A stretch of 64,000 nt of DNA from the NCBI RefSeq assembly GCF_014696105.1, contig NZ_JACJPO010000022.1, positions 1 through 64,000 of the forward strand. The letters are read 5' to 3'. Positions 28,279 through 35,979 of the stretch are shown here, piece after piece; within the stretch, counting starts at the first letter, position 1; every line of letters begins with the position of its first letter. Under the pieces are notes generated by a model that did not search any database, had not been told where the DNA came from, and was given only the letters and a program-made list of their open reading frames with translations. This stretch comes from Microcoleus sp. FACHB-1515. Its GTDB lineage: Bacteria; Cyanobacteriota; Cyanobacteriia; Elainellales; Elainellaceae. The translations under genes were made by a program, and so were the position numbers.

Positions 28279-29745
28279 TTAGGGGCTACACCATTCCGTG
28301 TTGTTGTACGGACAACCCTCAACGTATTCTGGCGAAGGGGGGACGGTAACGGGTGTGTCGATATCGGGACGATCCAGATTCAATGGGCGATACCCTTCGG
28401 GGAGCGCTTCGCGATCGGGCATCGGCAGTTCGTCGCGACTGAGGACATATCGGTAGTAGCCACGCTGTTCCACTCGCTTGATCCGGCGGCGCAATTCGTC
28501 AACGGCGATCGTCAATCCATATTCCGCCGCCCGCTGAAGAATGTTTCGCACCGTGCCTTCTTCGGTGTAGCCCGCCATCTGAAAGCGCGGATCAAAATGC
28601 TGCCGTCGGTTCGTCAGCCAAAACAGCCGATCGAAATCGCTCATCGTCGATTCAGATAGCAGAACTGCTCGACGGTTGCGATGCACATAGATTTTGCTGT
28701 TGCTCACAACGAGGCTGTAGCTGTCGGGGCTAAGGGCGATCGGTTGAAAATAGGGCGTGTCTTTATCCACCACGCCCAACAGCTCCCCGGTGGCAAGACT
28801 GCGAATTTTGACAAATCCGCAATTGAGGACAACCACTTGTCCATCCGCACTCACCACCAAACTCGAGATTGAATTTTTCTCTTCAAACTGATGCAGCAGT
28901 TCTCCCGTTTGCACCTGCCAGACTTGCACCTGATGAGCAGTGCAAGTCACAATCGTCTGACTGTCTGGCATAAACGCCATTCTGCTACCGGGCAGCGATC
29001 GTAACCAGTTGCCTTGCGTATCCCAAAGCGACACCGATACACCGCTGCAAGTGGCGATCGCAGATCCATCTGGCGCGATCGCCACTTCTTGAGCCATCTG
29101 CTTGAAATGCGCCTGCACGGTATTCGTGGTCAAATTCCAAAGATCGACTCCTGCTTCTACCAAGTTGCCGCCGACTAACAGCAGTTGTCCGGCAGCATCG
29201 ATCGCCATCGATCGCATATGTTTGATGCCTTGCAGGGTGCGAACCGACTCGCCCGTTGTCAAACTGCGCTGTTCGATCGTGCCGTTTGCGGTGGCGATCC
29301 AGATCGTCTGACCGTCGGGGTGGATGGCGATCGCACCCAACGTTTTCGAGGCAACGTAGGGATTTTTGCTGAAGCCGAAACTGCCGTCTCCGGGCAAGCT
29401 GCCAACCAGTTCTCCAGATTTCAAATTCCAAACTTGAATTGTGCCGTGAAAATCCACAACGACTAATTCTTGGCTATCGGGCGCGATCGCAAAAAGATTG
29501 TCGTTCCCAGCAGTTCTGCCTTCCACCTGAAATTGGGGACGGAGCGCATGGTAGGGTGCGTCCCACAATCGCGCAAATTGAATGCTAGGTTCTGGACGAT
29601 CACTGAGCAGATGATAAGCCGCTGTCTGAATGGCAACATTCGGATGATGAAGCGACTGCACGACCAGATCTAAGCCTGCCTCCCCTAGCTGTAGTGCTTG
29701 GGTGAGCAGTTGAGTTGCTTGTGAAGATTCAGCCAGTGATGCCAT
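28279..29745 (-). CDS. HEAT/WD40 repeat protein embedded between hypA and hypB
   Basis: 488 residues from the ATG at 29745, just two bases beyond the hypA stop, so translation is probably coupled. The N-terminal 75 residues are a HEAT-like helical repeat ([28 protein letters not shown]). A WD40-type propeller follows, about residues 85-350, with blades ending [44 protein letters not shown] and [15 protein letters not shown]. The last 110 residues are non-propeller and end with a Cys pair (CPYNNTEWC, Cys478 and Cys486). There is no signal or membrane segment. HEAT plus WD40 proteins are common in cyanobacteria, but not as a fixed part of guanidine or hydrogenase maturation operons. Function unknown; a scaffold for the Hyp proteins is only a guess. 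Confidence 0.85.
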   Translation of the reverse strand: MASLAESSQATQLLTQALQLGEAGLDLVVQSLHHPNVAIQTAAYHLLSDRPEPSIQFARLWDAPYHALRPQFQVEGRTAGNDNLFAIAPDSQELVVVDFHGTIQVWNLKSGELVGSLPGDGSFGFSKNPYVASKTLGAIAIHPDGQTIWIATANGTIEQRSLTTGESVRTLQGIKHMRSMAIDAAGQLLLVGGNLVEAGVDLWNLTTNTVQAHFKQMAQEVAIAPDGSAIATCSGVSVSLWDTQGNWLRSLPGSRMAFMPDSQTIVTCTAHQVQVWQVQTGELLHQFEEKNSISSLVVSADGQVVVLNCGFVKIRSLATGELLGVVDKDTPYFQPIALSPDSYSLVVSNSKIYVHRNRRAVLLSESTMSDFDRLFWLTNRRQHFDPRFQMAGYTEEGTVRNILQRAAEYGLTIAVDELRRRIKRVEQRGYYRYVLSRDELPMPDREALPEGYRPLNLDRPDIDTPVTVPPSPEYVEGCPYNNTEWCSP

Positions 29746-29747
29746 AC

Positions 29748-30122
29748 TTAACTGCACGTTGAGGACGAGTCTAATCTGGCACACTCGACGCGATCGATCT
29801 TCAACTCCCGTCCCGATCGAATATCCTCCATCGGTGCATGGCAGGTCGGGCACGCATATTGAATGCCAATTTCCGGACGATACTCTTGCTGGCAGGTGTG
29901 GCAAAAGGCGATTAAGGGCGTTTCGGAAATCACGAGTTCTGCGCCTTCCAGGAATGTGCCGCGAGTTTGTACTTCAAAGGCGAATTGCAGGCTGACAGGT
30001 TCGACGCAGGTGAACTGGCCGATCGTCAGGTGGACGCGATCGATCTGTGGGCGATCGGGCTGCTCGTTCCACCAGTTGCGGACGGTGACGATCAGCGCTT
30101 TGGTCATGTCGGTTTCGTGCAT
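29748..30122 (-). CDS. hypA: HypA-like nickel metallochaperone of the guanidine locus (HypA2)
   Basis: 124 residues. It begins MHE, the N-terminus that supplies the nickel ligands (amino group and His2) in HypA proteins. The zinc-binding site is two CxxC pairs: CHTC near residue 74 and CPTC near residue 90, separated by QQEYRPEIGIQYA. The middle block VHLTIGQFTCVEPVSLQFAF is typical. HypA passes nickel to HypB and the client. It starts 3 bases after the ureohydrolase stop (TGA GCC ATG) and is followed after 2 bases by the WD40 gene, so these three form a tightly coupled unit. The tail ends in Ser/Thr/Cys (DSSSTCS). Confidence 0.94.
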   Translation of the reverse strand: MHETDMTKALIVTVRNWWNEQPDRPQIDRVHLTIGQFTCVEPVSLQFAFEVQTRGTFLEGAELVISETPLIAFCHTCQQEYRPEIGIQYACPTCHAPMEDIRSGRELKIDRVECARLDSSSTCS

Positions 30123-30125
30123 GGC

Positions 30126-31316
30126 TCACGTCCAAGCTGCGTCAACGTTCATGTTTGCTTCGGCGTGAATGTAGGCGGGCTTTTCACGGCGCGGCAATTG
30201 ACCGGACAGCACCAAATTCGCCATCGTGTCGCAAACGAGCCGCGTTGCCATCAAAGCGGTGATGTCGCTGATGTCGTAGGGCGGGGAAACTTCGACAATT
30301 TCCAGTCCGCAAACCGGAGCGCGACGAATGATTTTTGCCAGCAGTGCCAAAGCCTCGCGAGGCAAAAGTCCGCCGGGTTCTGGCCAGCCTGTGCCGGGGA
30401 CAAATCCCGCGTCGATGCAGTCGATGTCGAAGCTGATGTAGACGCAATCGGTTCCGTCTAGAGCGCGATCGAGGGCGAAATCAACGGCGGCATCGATGCC
30501 GCGCTCCACGATGTCCGTGACTGTCAGAATGTTGGTTTCGCGTTCGCGGCAAACCTTGACGCCATCGCGAGGAACCTGCCAGCCACCGATGCCAAGCTGG
30601 ACAAGATTTTTGGCGGGTGCGTTCGCCATGTTGGTGGCATGGAACCAGGGGCAGGTGTGCATCCGCTCGTCAAGGTCGGTTTCCTGTGTGTCGGCGTGGC
30701 GATCGAAGTGAATAATTCCGACTTTCTTATCGCCCAGATGCCGACACACGCCGCGCACAGTTGGAAATCCGATCGAATGATCGCCACCCAAAATAATCGG
30801 AAATGCGCCAGAACTGAAGATATGCGCGATGCCTTTTGAGATTTGGTCGAACGACTTCTCGTTGTTGGCGGGAATCGTGAAGATGTCGCCCACGTCGCAC
30901 AGGGTAATCTGTTCGCGCAAGTCGATTCCCAGCTCGAAGTTGTAGGGTGTGTAGAGCGCGGAAATCCGGCGAATTCCCTGTGGCCCAAAGCGCGTTCCGG
31001 GTCGGTAGGTCGTACCGGAATCGTGCGGAACGCCGACGATCGCCACATCGTACTCACCCACCCGCCGCACATCTTCTAGATACGGCGCTTTGAGAAACGT
31101 GTTGATTCCGGCAAAGTGCGGCAGTTCGCCCCGCGAAAAGGTGGGGATGCGGCGGTCTTTGATGCTGTGAGCGCCTTCTAAGCCGTATTCGAGTCCTTTG
31201 GCGACTTCCTGCTGCCATCCGGTGAACGGCAAGCGGGCTTCGGCTTCAACGGCGCGTTGGGCTTCCGATCGCCCGTCGTTGCCGTCTGGACTTTGGAATA
31301 AAGGAGTTTCTGTCAT
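30126..31316 (-). CDS. gdmH: Nickel-dependent guanidine hydrolase (GdmH-type ureohydrolase)
   Basis: 396 residues, about 80 longer at the N-terminus than typical agmatinases, as in Synechocystis Sll1077, which was shown to hydrolyse guanidine to urea and ammonium with nickel. The metal ligands of the ureohydrolase fold are all present: GGDHS (His180), HFDRHAD (Asp205, His207, Asp209) and SFDIDC (Asp297, Asp299). Trp311 in GTGWPEPGG stands where E. coli agmatinase has Thr (GTGTP). The gene follows a guanidine-I riboswitch and precedes hypA, a WD40 gene, hypB and an ABC transporter. Older annotation would call it agmatinase (speB); context and sequence favour guanidine hydrolase. Confidence 0.93.
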   Translation of the reverse strand: MTETPLFQSPDGNDGRSEAQRAVEAEARLPFTGWQQEVAKGLEYGLEGAHSIKDRRIPTFSRGELPHFAGINTFLKAPYLEDVRRVGEYDVAIVGVPHDSGTTYRPGTRFGPQGIRRISALYTPYNFELGIDLREQITLCDVGDIFTIPANNEKSFDQISKGIAHIFSSGAFPIILGGDHSIGFPTVRGVCRHLGDKKVGIIHFDRHADTQETDLDERMHTCPWFHATNMANAPAKNLVQLGIGGWQVPRDGVKVCRERETNILTVTDIVERGIDAAVDFALDRALDGTDCVYISFDIDCIDAGFVPGTGWPEPGGLLPREALALLAKIIRRAPVCGLEIVEVSPPYDISDITALMATRLVCDTMANLVLSGQLPRREKPAYIHAEANMNVDAAWT

Positions 31317-31402
31317 AAATCTCGCTCGTTTTAGGTGTCTATGCTTGGGGGCTGACTCCTAAACCAAACGCAAGAGATCAGCCACAGCCATTGCGACTGC
31401 TG

Positions 31403-31501
31403 CATCTCCCGGGCTTTTGTCCCGCCGTGTAGCTGGCTTGTCACCAGCTTCGCTTCTCTTGGACCAGTCGATCGCCAGATCCGGAACCCTAGAAGCTAAA
31501 G
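31403..31501 (-). promoter_or_regulatory. Guanidine-I riboswitch (ykkC class)
   Basis: On the minus strand the leader of the hydrolase operon carries the conserved ykkC blocks in order: CTTCTAGGGTTCCG, then CTGGTCCAAGAGAAG, a variable stem GCTGGT/GCCAGC, then ACACGGCGGGACAAAAGCCC followed by GGGAGAT. These are the signatures of the guanidine-I aptamer, which senses free guanidinium and turns on export or breakdown genes. The aptamer ends about 87 bases before the gdmH ATG; no textbook terminator was picked out in that stretch, so control may be at translation or by a weaker hairpin. The match is from conserved words and their order, without a covariance search. Confidence 0.93.
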
Positions 31502-31806
31502 TTCTTCAGTTTTTCGGTGTTCTCCCGGTGGGGAATTGCCAATAGTTAATGAAATATCAGCGAACCAGCAGAGGAATTGTGTAGGACGCTACGAAATCTT
31601 GAATTTCAGTAGTGCCGCGATTGCACTGTAATTTGTCAATCTGTAATCTCTCGATCGGGCGAAATTTCCTGAGAAACGCCTAAGATAGACGAGAAGAGAT
31701 AAAGGCTTCATCATTTCTTTGCATTTGTTCGATGCCAACCGTAAATCTACGGAAGCGATCGAACCAGTGCGCCACTCCAGAAACGTGAACTTCTCTTGAT
31801 CAATTC
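31502..31806. promoter_or_regulatory. Divergent promoter region of the guanidine operon
   Basis: About 300 bases between the riboswitch (minus) and the Npun_F0494-type gene (plus). It should hold both promoters. A GTA-N6-TAC word at 31581-31592 resembles an NtcA site but has the wrong spacing. No gene is seen. Confidence 0.4.
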
Positions 31807-32211
31807 ATGAACTTTGCCTCGATGCAATCGATCTCTTATCCGCGCCGCACGATCGAACGGGCAGAACGCGCCGTTCGCTGTACGCCATTTTTGCTGCCGC
31901 TGTTTGATACGATGCGCTACCAAAGCGTTGACCTGCGGTCGATCGCCGGAAGTGCCGGAGTTGCCAATCGCTATACCCGCCGTCCCATTGCAGAACTAGC
32001 GGCGGAAGTCGATTTGCTGTGGCTGATCGAAGTGGGACTGTTGCGGCGCGAAGTGGATGGGCAAGGCTTGACCGACAGCTTTCGGCTGACGCCCTTGGGT
32101 CGGCAACTGGTAGAGAAGTGGCAGCACGGCGGCTGGACAAAACCAAGCTTGATCGATCGCTTGCTGAACCTGCTAAATCGCTGGGTTCGCCTACCAAGCT
32201 GGCTGCAATAA
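31807..32211 (+). CDS. Npun_F0494-type cyanobacterial protein, winged-helix-like
   Basis: 134 residues. The conserved core runs YPRRTIERAERAVRCTPFLL, LFDTMRYQSVDLRSIAGSAG, YTRRPIAELAAEVDLLWLIE and VGLLRREVDGQGLTDSFRLT, followed by PLGRQLVEKW. This helix-rich pattern with a short beta hairpin looks like a winged helix, and the family is known only as a conserved cyanobacterial protein. The family name is from memory. It lies 33 bases before cobQ on the same strand. Confidence 0.75.
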   Translation: MNFASMQSISYPRRTIERAERAVRCTPFLLPLFDTMRYQSVDLRSIAGSAGVANRYTRRPIAELAAEVDLLWLIEVGLLRREVDGQGLTDSFRLTPLGRQLVEKWQHGGWTKPSLIDRLLNLLNRWVRLPSWLQ

Positions 32212-32244
32212 ACATCGATGCCTGAGCAAGAGGGGAGATTTCAA

Positions 32245-33762
32245 ATGAAAGCAATCATGGTGGTGGGCACAACATCCAACGCAGGTAAATCGCTGCTGAC
32301 AGCGGCGATTTGCCGAATTTTAAGCCGCCGCAGTTGGCGCGTTGCCCCGTTCAAAGGGCAAAACATGGCGCTCAACGCCTATGTGACCGGAAACGGTGGT
32401 GAAATCGGTCACGCGCAGGCAGTGCAGGCTTGGGCGGCAGGGGTCGCGCCGAAAGTTGAAATGAATCCGATTTTGCTCAAGCCGCAGGGCGACGCAACTT
32501 CGCAAGTCATTCTCAAAGGTCGTCCGATCGGGCGGATCAACGCTGCCGATTACTACGAGCAGTTTTTTGACACGGGCTGGCAGGCGATCGAAGAATCGCT
32601 CAGCCGACTCAGCGAAGAATTTGATCTGCTGGTTTGCGAGGGCGCAGGCAGTCCGGCAGAAATCAACCTCAAGCATCGCGACCTCACCAACATGCGCGTC
32701 GCCAAACACCTCAACGCTCCGACCATTTTGGTGGTGGATATCGATCGCGGCGGCGCATTTGCTCATGTTGTCGGCACGCTGGAACTGCTTGATCCAGACG
32801 AGCGCGATTTGGTGAAAGGCGTGGTGATCAACAAGTTTCGGGGGCAGCGATCGCTCCTGCAACCGGGAATCGACTGGCTGCAAGAGCGCACAGGAATTCC
32901 GGTCATCGGTGTGATTCCCTATCTCGATCAGTCCTTTCCCGCTGAAGATTCGCTGGCGTTGCTTGACCGACAAACCAGCAGCACGACAAAGGATTTGACG
33001 ATCGCCGTCATCCGTCTGCCCCGCATTTCCAACTTCACGGATTTCGACCCGCTCGAAGCGGAGCCAACCGTCAACGTCCGCTATGTCGGCCCCAAAGATT
33101 CGCTCGGCTATCCGGACGCGGTGATTATTCCCGGATCAAAAACGACGATCGCAGATTTGATCGCCCTTCAGCGGACAGGACTGGCGGAAGCGATTCAAAA
33201 CTATGCGACCGCAGGCGGCACGGTTTTGGGCATCTGCGGCGGCTATCAGATCATGGGCAAAATGCTGGCCGATCCGGAAGGCATCGAAGGGCAAGAAGGC
33301 CGCTATCGCGGCTTGAGCCTGCTGCCCCTACGGACGGTGATCACCGGACAGAAAATTGCGCGTCAGCGCTTGGTTAGCTCGAATTTTCCGCAGGCAGGGT
33401 TGCCCGTGTCGGGCTACGAAATTCATCAGGGACGCAGCCATCTAGAGCCGAGCGATGCAGAAGGTGGCATTGCCTACCGACCGATGTTCGACGATCAAAA
33501 TTTGGGCGTTGTGGATGTCACGCAGTCGATTTGGGGAACGTATCTGCACGGCATTTTTGATAACGGTCCTTGGCGGCGAGCTTGGCTGAATCGGCTGAGG
33601 CAGCAGCGCGGTTTGAAGTCGTTGCCGACCGGAATTTCTAACTATCGCGATCAGCGCGAAGCAATGCTAGAAGCTTTGGCCGATGCGATCGATCCGCATC
33701 TCGACCTGACGCCGATTATGAAAGCGATCGATGCCGCACAAACCAGCGAAGCAAAAAAATAA
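32245..33762 (+). CDS. cobQ: Cobyric acid synthase CobQ
   Basis: 505 residues from the ATG at 32245, with GGGGAG 7 bases upstream; an in-frame ATG at 32218 lacks this. It uses ATP and glutamine to amidate four carboxylates of adenosyl-cobyrinate a,c-diamide in B12 (here probably pseudo-B12) synthesis. The N-terminal synthetase has VGTTSNAGKSLLTAAICRIL and FKGQNMALNAYVT. The C-terminal class-I glutaminase has the nucleophile Cys in GTVLGICGGYQIMG and the catalytic His in GTYLHGIFDN. The size is standard. A hairpin overlaps and follows the stop. Confidence 0.96.
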   Translation: MKAIMVVGTTSNAGKSLLTAAICRILSRRSWRVAPFKGQNMALNAYVTGNGGEIGHAQAVQAWAAGVAPKVEMNPILLKPQGDATSQVILKGRPIGRINAADYYEQFFDTGWQAIEESLSRLSEEFDLLVCEGAGSPAEINLKHRDLTNMRVAKHLNAPTILVVDIDRGGAFAHVVGTLELLDPDERDLVKGVVINKFRGQRSLLQPGIDWLQERTGIPVIGVIPYLDQSFPAEDSLALLDRQTSSTTKDLTIAVIRLPRISNFTDFDPLEAEPTVNVRYVGPKDSLGYPDAVIIPGSKTTIADLIALQRTGLAEAIQNYATAGGTVLGICGGYQIMGKMLADPEGIEGQEGRYRGLSLLPLRTVITGQKIARQRLVSSNFPQAGLPVSGYEIHQGRSHLEPSDAEGGIAYRPMFDDQNLGVVDVTQSIWGTYLHGIFDNGPWRRAWLNRLRQQRGLKSLPTGISNYRDQREAMLEALADAIDPHLDLTPIMKAIDAAQTSEAKK

Positions 33763-33790
33763 GCGCACTGGTCAATTCCAAATGCGCTTA
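33760..33790 (+). terminator. Stem-loop at the cobQ 3' end
   Basis: TAAGCGCA, starting at the cobQ stop codon, pairs with TGCGCTTA at 33783-33790 around a 15-base loop. No T-run follows, so it is a weak terminator or 3'-end hairpin. Confidence 0.5.
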
Positions 33791-34119
33791 CTATCCCTAA
33801 CCCTTTCGGTGCAACGTACCGATCTGTCTGAAGAAACAACAGTTGCTGATGCACAGGCGGCTTGACTTGGAATTTCAAGCAAGGCTCGATCGAACCGCTT
33901 GAATTCAAGAAAAGCCTAAGTTTTTCTACCTATTGCCTGAGCGTAAAATATTACTCATTGGCTGCTGTTTGTTCAAAATCTTACCATTCTTGAAAACGCG
34001 ATCGCGCTTCGTTCTGATCAACTTTTTGGTGTCAAAATGATTGAGCGATCGACCTTTTTGGCGATCAAACTTTTATTTCGCAGCCGCGAACAAATTCCAG
34101 AAGTTTTTAGAATTGAGTT
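33791..34119. other. Intergenic, no gene seen
   Basis: About 330 bases upstream of the ferredoxin gene, more AT-rich than its surroundings, with HIP1 sites near 34000. It probably carries the ferredoxin-folK promoter. No RNA gene or recognised regulatory element was found. Confidence 0.4.
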
Positions 34120-34359
34120 ATGAGTGTTCACATTCACTTTTTGCCGGATGACGTTTCGATCGAAGCCGAAGTCGGGGAACCGCTGTTGCGCGTTGCCAGT
34201 CGTGCCGGACTGACTATTCCCACTGGATGCCTGATGGGGTCTTGCCACGCTTGCGAAGTCGAAATCAACGAAGGTGAATTGATCTGCGCCTGCATTTCTG
34301 CCGTTCCTGCCGGACAAGCGCAGTTGACGATTAATCTATTTGTTGACCCTACCTGGTAG
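34120..34359 (+). CDS. Short [2Fe-2S] ferredoxin-like protein
   Basis: 79 residues. The cluster-binding loop is GCLMGSCHACEV (Cys37, Cys42, Cys45) with the fourth ligand in ICACISAVP (Cys56 or Cys58), the plant-type order compressed into a small protein. The first part reads HIHFLPDDVSIEAEVGEPLL RVA, as in the beta-grasp ferredoxin fold. It is shorter than photosynthetic PetF (about 97 residues) and lacks its C-terminal stretch, so it likely carries electrons in a specialised reaction. It begins an apparent run ferredoxin-folK-Nudix-GNAT. Confidence 0.85.
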   Translation: MSVHIHFLPDDVSIEAEVGEPLLRVASRAGLTIPTGCLMGSCHACEVEINEGELICACISAVPAGQAQLTINLFVDPTW

Positions 34360-34364
34360 AACGC

Positions 34365-34886
34365 TTGAGCATTTTTGTTTCCGCCACTCCCGTCGCGATC
34401 GCCATTGGCAGCAACTTAGGAGATTCAAAGGCGATCGTAGACGCGGCGATCGAGCGACTGGCAAGAACGCCAAAGATTCGCCTCGACGCTTATTCTCATC
34501 AATATCAAACGGTTGCCGTTGGCCCACCACAGCCGGACTATATCAACGCCTGCGCCCTGCTGACCACGACGCTTGAGCCGCTGGAACTTTTGCAAACGCT
34601 GCTGACGATCGAAGCGCAATTTGGTCGCATCCGCCGCGAACGCTGGGGCGCTCGATCGCTCGACCTCGACTTGTTGCTGTATGGCGACGTGATCCTTGAC
34701 CTGCCGCAACTGCAAATTCCCCATCCCCGCATGATCGATCGCGCCTTTGTCCTCGTCCCGCTTGCAGAAATCGCTCCGGACTGGATCGAACCCGTCTCCG
34801 GGCAATCGATCGCTACCCTTGCCCAAGCAGTAGACTGTTCTGGCGTTCACCTCGCGCAGCCCCAACCCCTCACCCCGAATTCTTAA
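34365..34886 (+). CDS. folK: 6-Hydroxymethyl-dihydropterin pyrophosphokinase FolK
   Basis: 173 residues from a TTG five bases after the ferredoxin stop; no ATG precedes the conserved start AIAIGSNLGDSKAIVDAA. The family signature RRERWGARSLDLDLLLYGD supplies the two Asp that bind magnesium, and IPHPRMIDRAFVLVPLAEIA follows. It transfers pyrophosphate from ATP to 6-hydroxymethyl-7,8-dihydropterin in folate synthesis. The tight spacing to the ferredoxin and Nudix genes suggests one transcript. Confidence 0.94.
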   Translation: MSIFVSATPVAIAIGSNLGDSKAIVDAAIERLARTPKIRLDAYSHQYQTVAVGPPQPDYINACALLTTTLEPLELLQTLLTIEAQFGRIRRERWGARSLDLDLLLYGDVILDLPQLQIPHPRMIDRAFVLVPLAEIAPDWIEPVSGQSIATLAQAVDCSGVHLAQPQPLTPNS

Positions 34887-34890
34887 CTCT

Positions 34891-35439
34891 ATGCCTACAG
34901 GCTCCGAACCGCCCCAACTCCTCAAGCAGCGCTTGTTCTATCAAGGCCGCAAGTTCAACTTTGAAGTCAATCGGCTGCGCTTGCCGAATCGATCGGAAGG
35001 CGAATGGGAATGCGTTCGGCATCCGGGCGGCGCACTGGCCGTACCCGTCACGCCTGAGGGCAAACTCGTGTTGGTGCGGCAATATCGCTTTGCTGCTCAG
35101 GGCAGACTGCTCGAATTTCCCGCAGGCACGATCGAAAAACACGAAGACCCCGAAACCACCATTCGCCGCGAAATCGAAGAAGAAACCGGATATCGCGCTC
35201 AAACCTGGCAGAAATTAGGCGAATTCTTTCTGGCTCCAGGCTACTCGGATGAAATTATCTACGCCTACCTTGCCACCGATTTAGAAAAGCTTGAAGCGCC
35301 ACCCAATCAAGATGATGACGAAGATCTTGAACCGATTTTGATGACACCAGAAGAACTCGAAAAAGCGATCGCCCAAGGTGAATCGATCGATGCCAAATCA
35401 ATCTGTAGTTTCTTCCTCGCCCGCCCCTTTCTAAAATGA
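34891..35439 (+). CDS. Nudix hydrolase (ADP-ribose pyrophosphatase type)
   Basis: 182 residues. The Nudix box is complete, starting GTIEKHEDPETT and ending REIEEETGY near residue 95, giving the metal-binding Glu residues. The upstream VRQYRFAAQGRLLEFPAGTI and downstream FFLAPGYSDEIIYAYLATDL are typical of ADP-ribose pyrophosphatases, which cut ADP-ribose to AMP and ribose-5-phosphate. Other NDP-sugars are possible. It starts four bases after folK and its stop overlaps the GNAT start. Confidence 0.9.
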   Translation: MPTGSEPPQLLKQRLFYQGRKFNFEVNRLRLPNRSEGEWECVRHPGGALAVPVTPEGKLVLVRQYRFAAQGRLLEFPAGTIEKHEDPETTIRREIEEETGYRAQTWQKLGEFFLAPGYSDEIIYAYLATDLEKLEAPPNQDDDEDLEPILMTPEELEKAIAQGESIDAKSICSFFLARPFLK

Positions 35440-35963
35440 TTGTTGCTGAAACGTCCCGATTAATTTTGCGCCACTTTCAGCCAGACGATGCTGAAGATCT
35501 GCAAGCCGTTTTTGGCGATGCGGAGGTGATGCGATTTTCAACGACGGGTGCATTTAACCTTGATCAAATTCGAGCATGGCTGGATCGCGCCCCGATTGCT
35601 TACGAGAAAAATGGCTATGGCCTCAATGCCGTAATCGAAAAAACGAGCAATCAGTTAATTGGCCTATGCGGACTGCTCGTTTGGGAAGATTTAGACGGTC
35701 AGCACGAAGATGAAATTGGCTATCGATTTGCTCGTGCTTGGTGGGGCAAAGGATTGGCAACTGAAGCCGCCTGCGCCACACGAGATTTTGGCTTCGGGCA
35801 GTTAGGACGGAATCGACTAATCAGCATTATTGAGCCGGAAAATGTGCGATCGATTCGTGTTGCTCAGCGAGTCGGAATGCAATACGAACGATCGACAAAA
35901 TTTAAGAATTTGGATGTGGGAATTTACGCGATGAATCGATCGAGTTGGGAGAATTTGAGGTGA
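35436..35963 (+). CDS. GNAT acetyltransferase, RimJ/RimL type
   Basis: 175 residues overlapping the Nudix gene by four bases (ATGA). The pattern TSRLILRHFQPDDAEDLQAV at the start and EIGYRFARAWWGKGLATEAA with ISIIEPENVRSIRVAQRVGM later is that of the RimJ/RimL N-acetyltransferase family; the R/Q-x-x-G-x-G/A acetyl-CoA loop is WWGKGLA. The substrate is unknown (ribosomal protein, other protein or small molecule). Confidence 0.9.
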   Translation: MIVAETSRLILRHFQPDDAEDLQAVFGDAEVMRFSTTGAFNLDQIRAWLDRAPIAYEKNGYGLNAVIEKTSNQLIGLCGLLVWEDLDGQHEDEIGYRFARAWWGKGLATEAACATRDFGFGQLGRNRLISIIEPENVRSIRVAQRVGMQYERSTKFKNLDVGIYAMNRSSWENLR

Positions 35964-35979
35964 GCAATTTCGTCTTTTT

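Noticed and set aside
28279-28281. hypB starting at 28322 and overlapping the WD40 gene
   Set aside because: Conserved HypB sequence starts at the Met encoded at 28241; the extra 27 residues lack homology.
27534-30122. Hydrogenase maturation locus
   Set aside because: Only hypA and hypB are present; no hypC-F or hydrogenase subunits, and the riboswitch and ureohydrolase explain them.
30126-31316. Agmatinase SpeB as the identity of the ureohydrolase
   Set aside because: The longer N-terminus, Trp in GTGWPEPGG, riboswitch and Hyp neighbours fit guanidine hydrolase better.
31581-31592. Possible NtcA site GTA-N6-TAC upstream of the guanidine operon
   Set aside because: The NtcA consensus needs eight bases between GTA and TAC; here there are six, and no -10 box stands at the usual distance.
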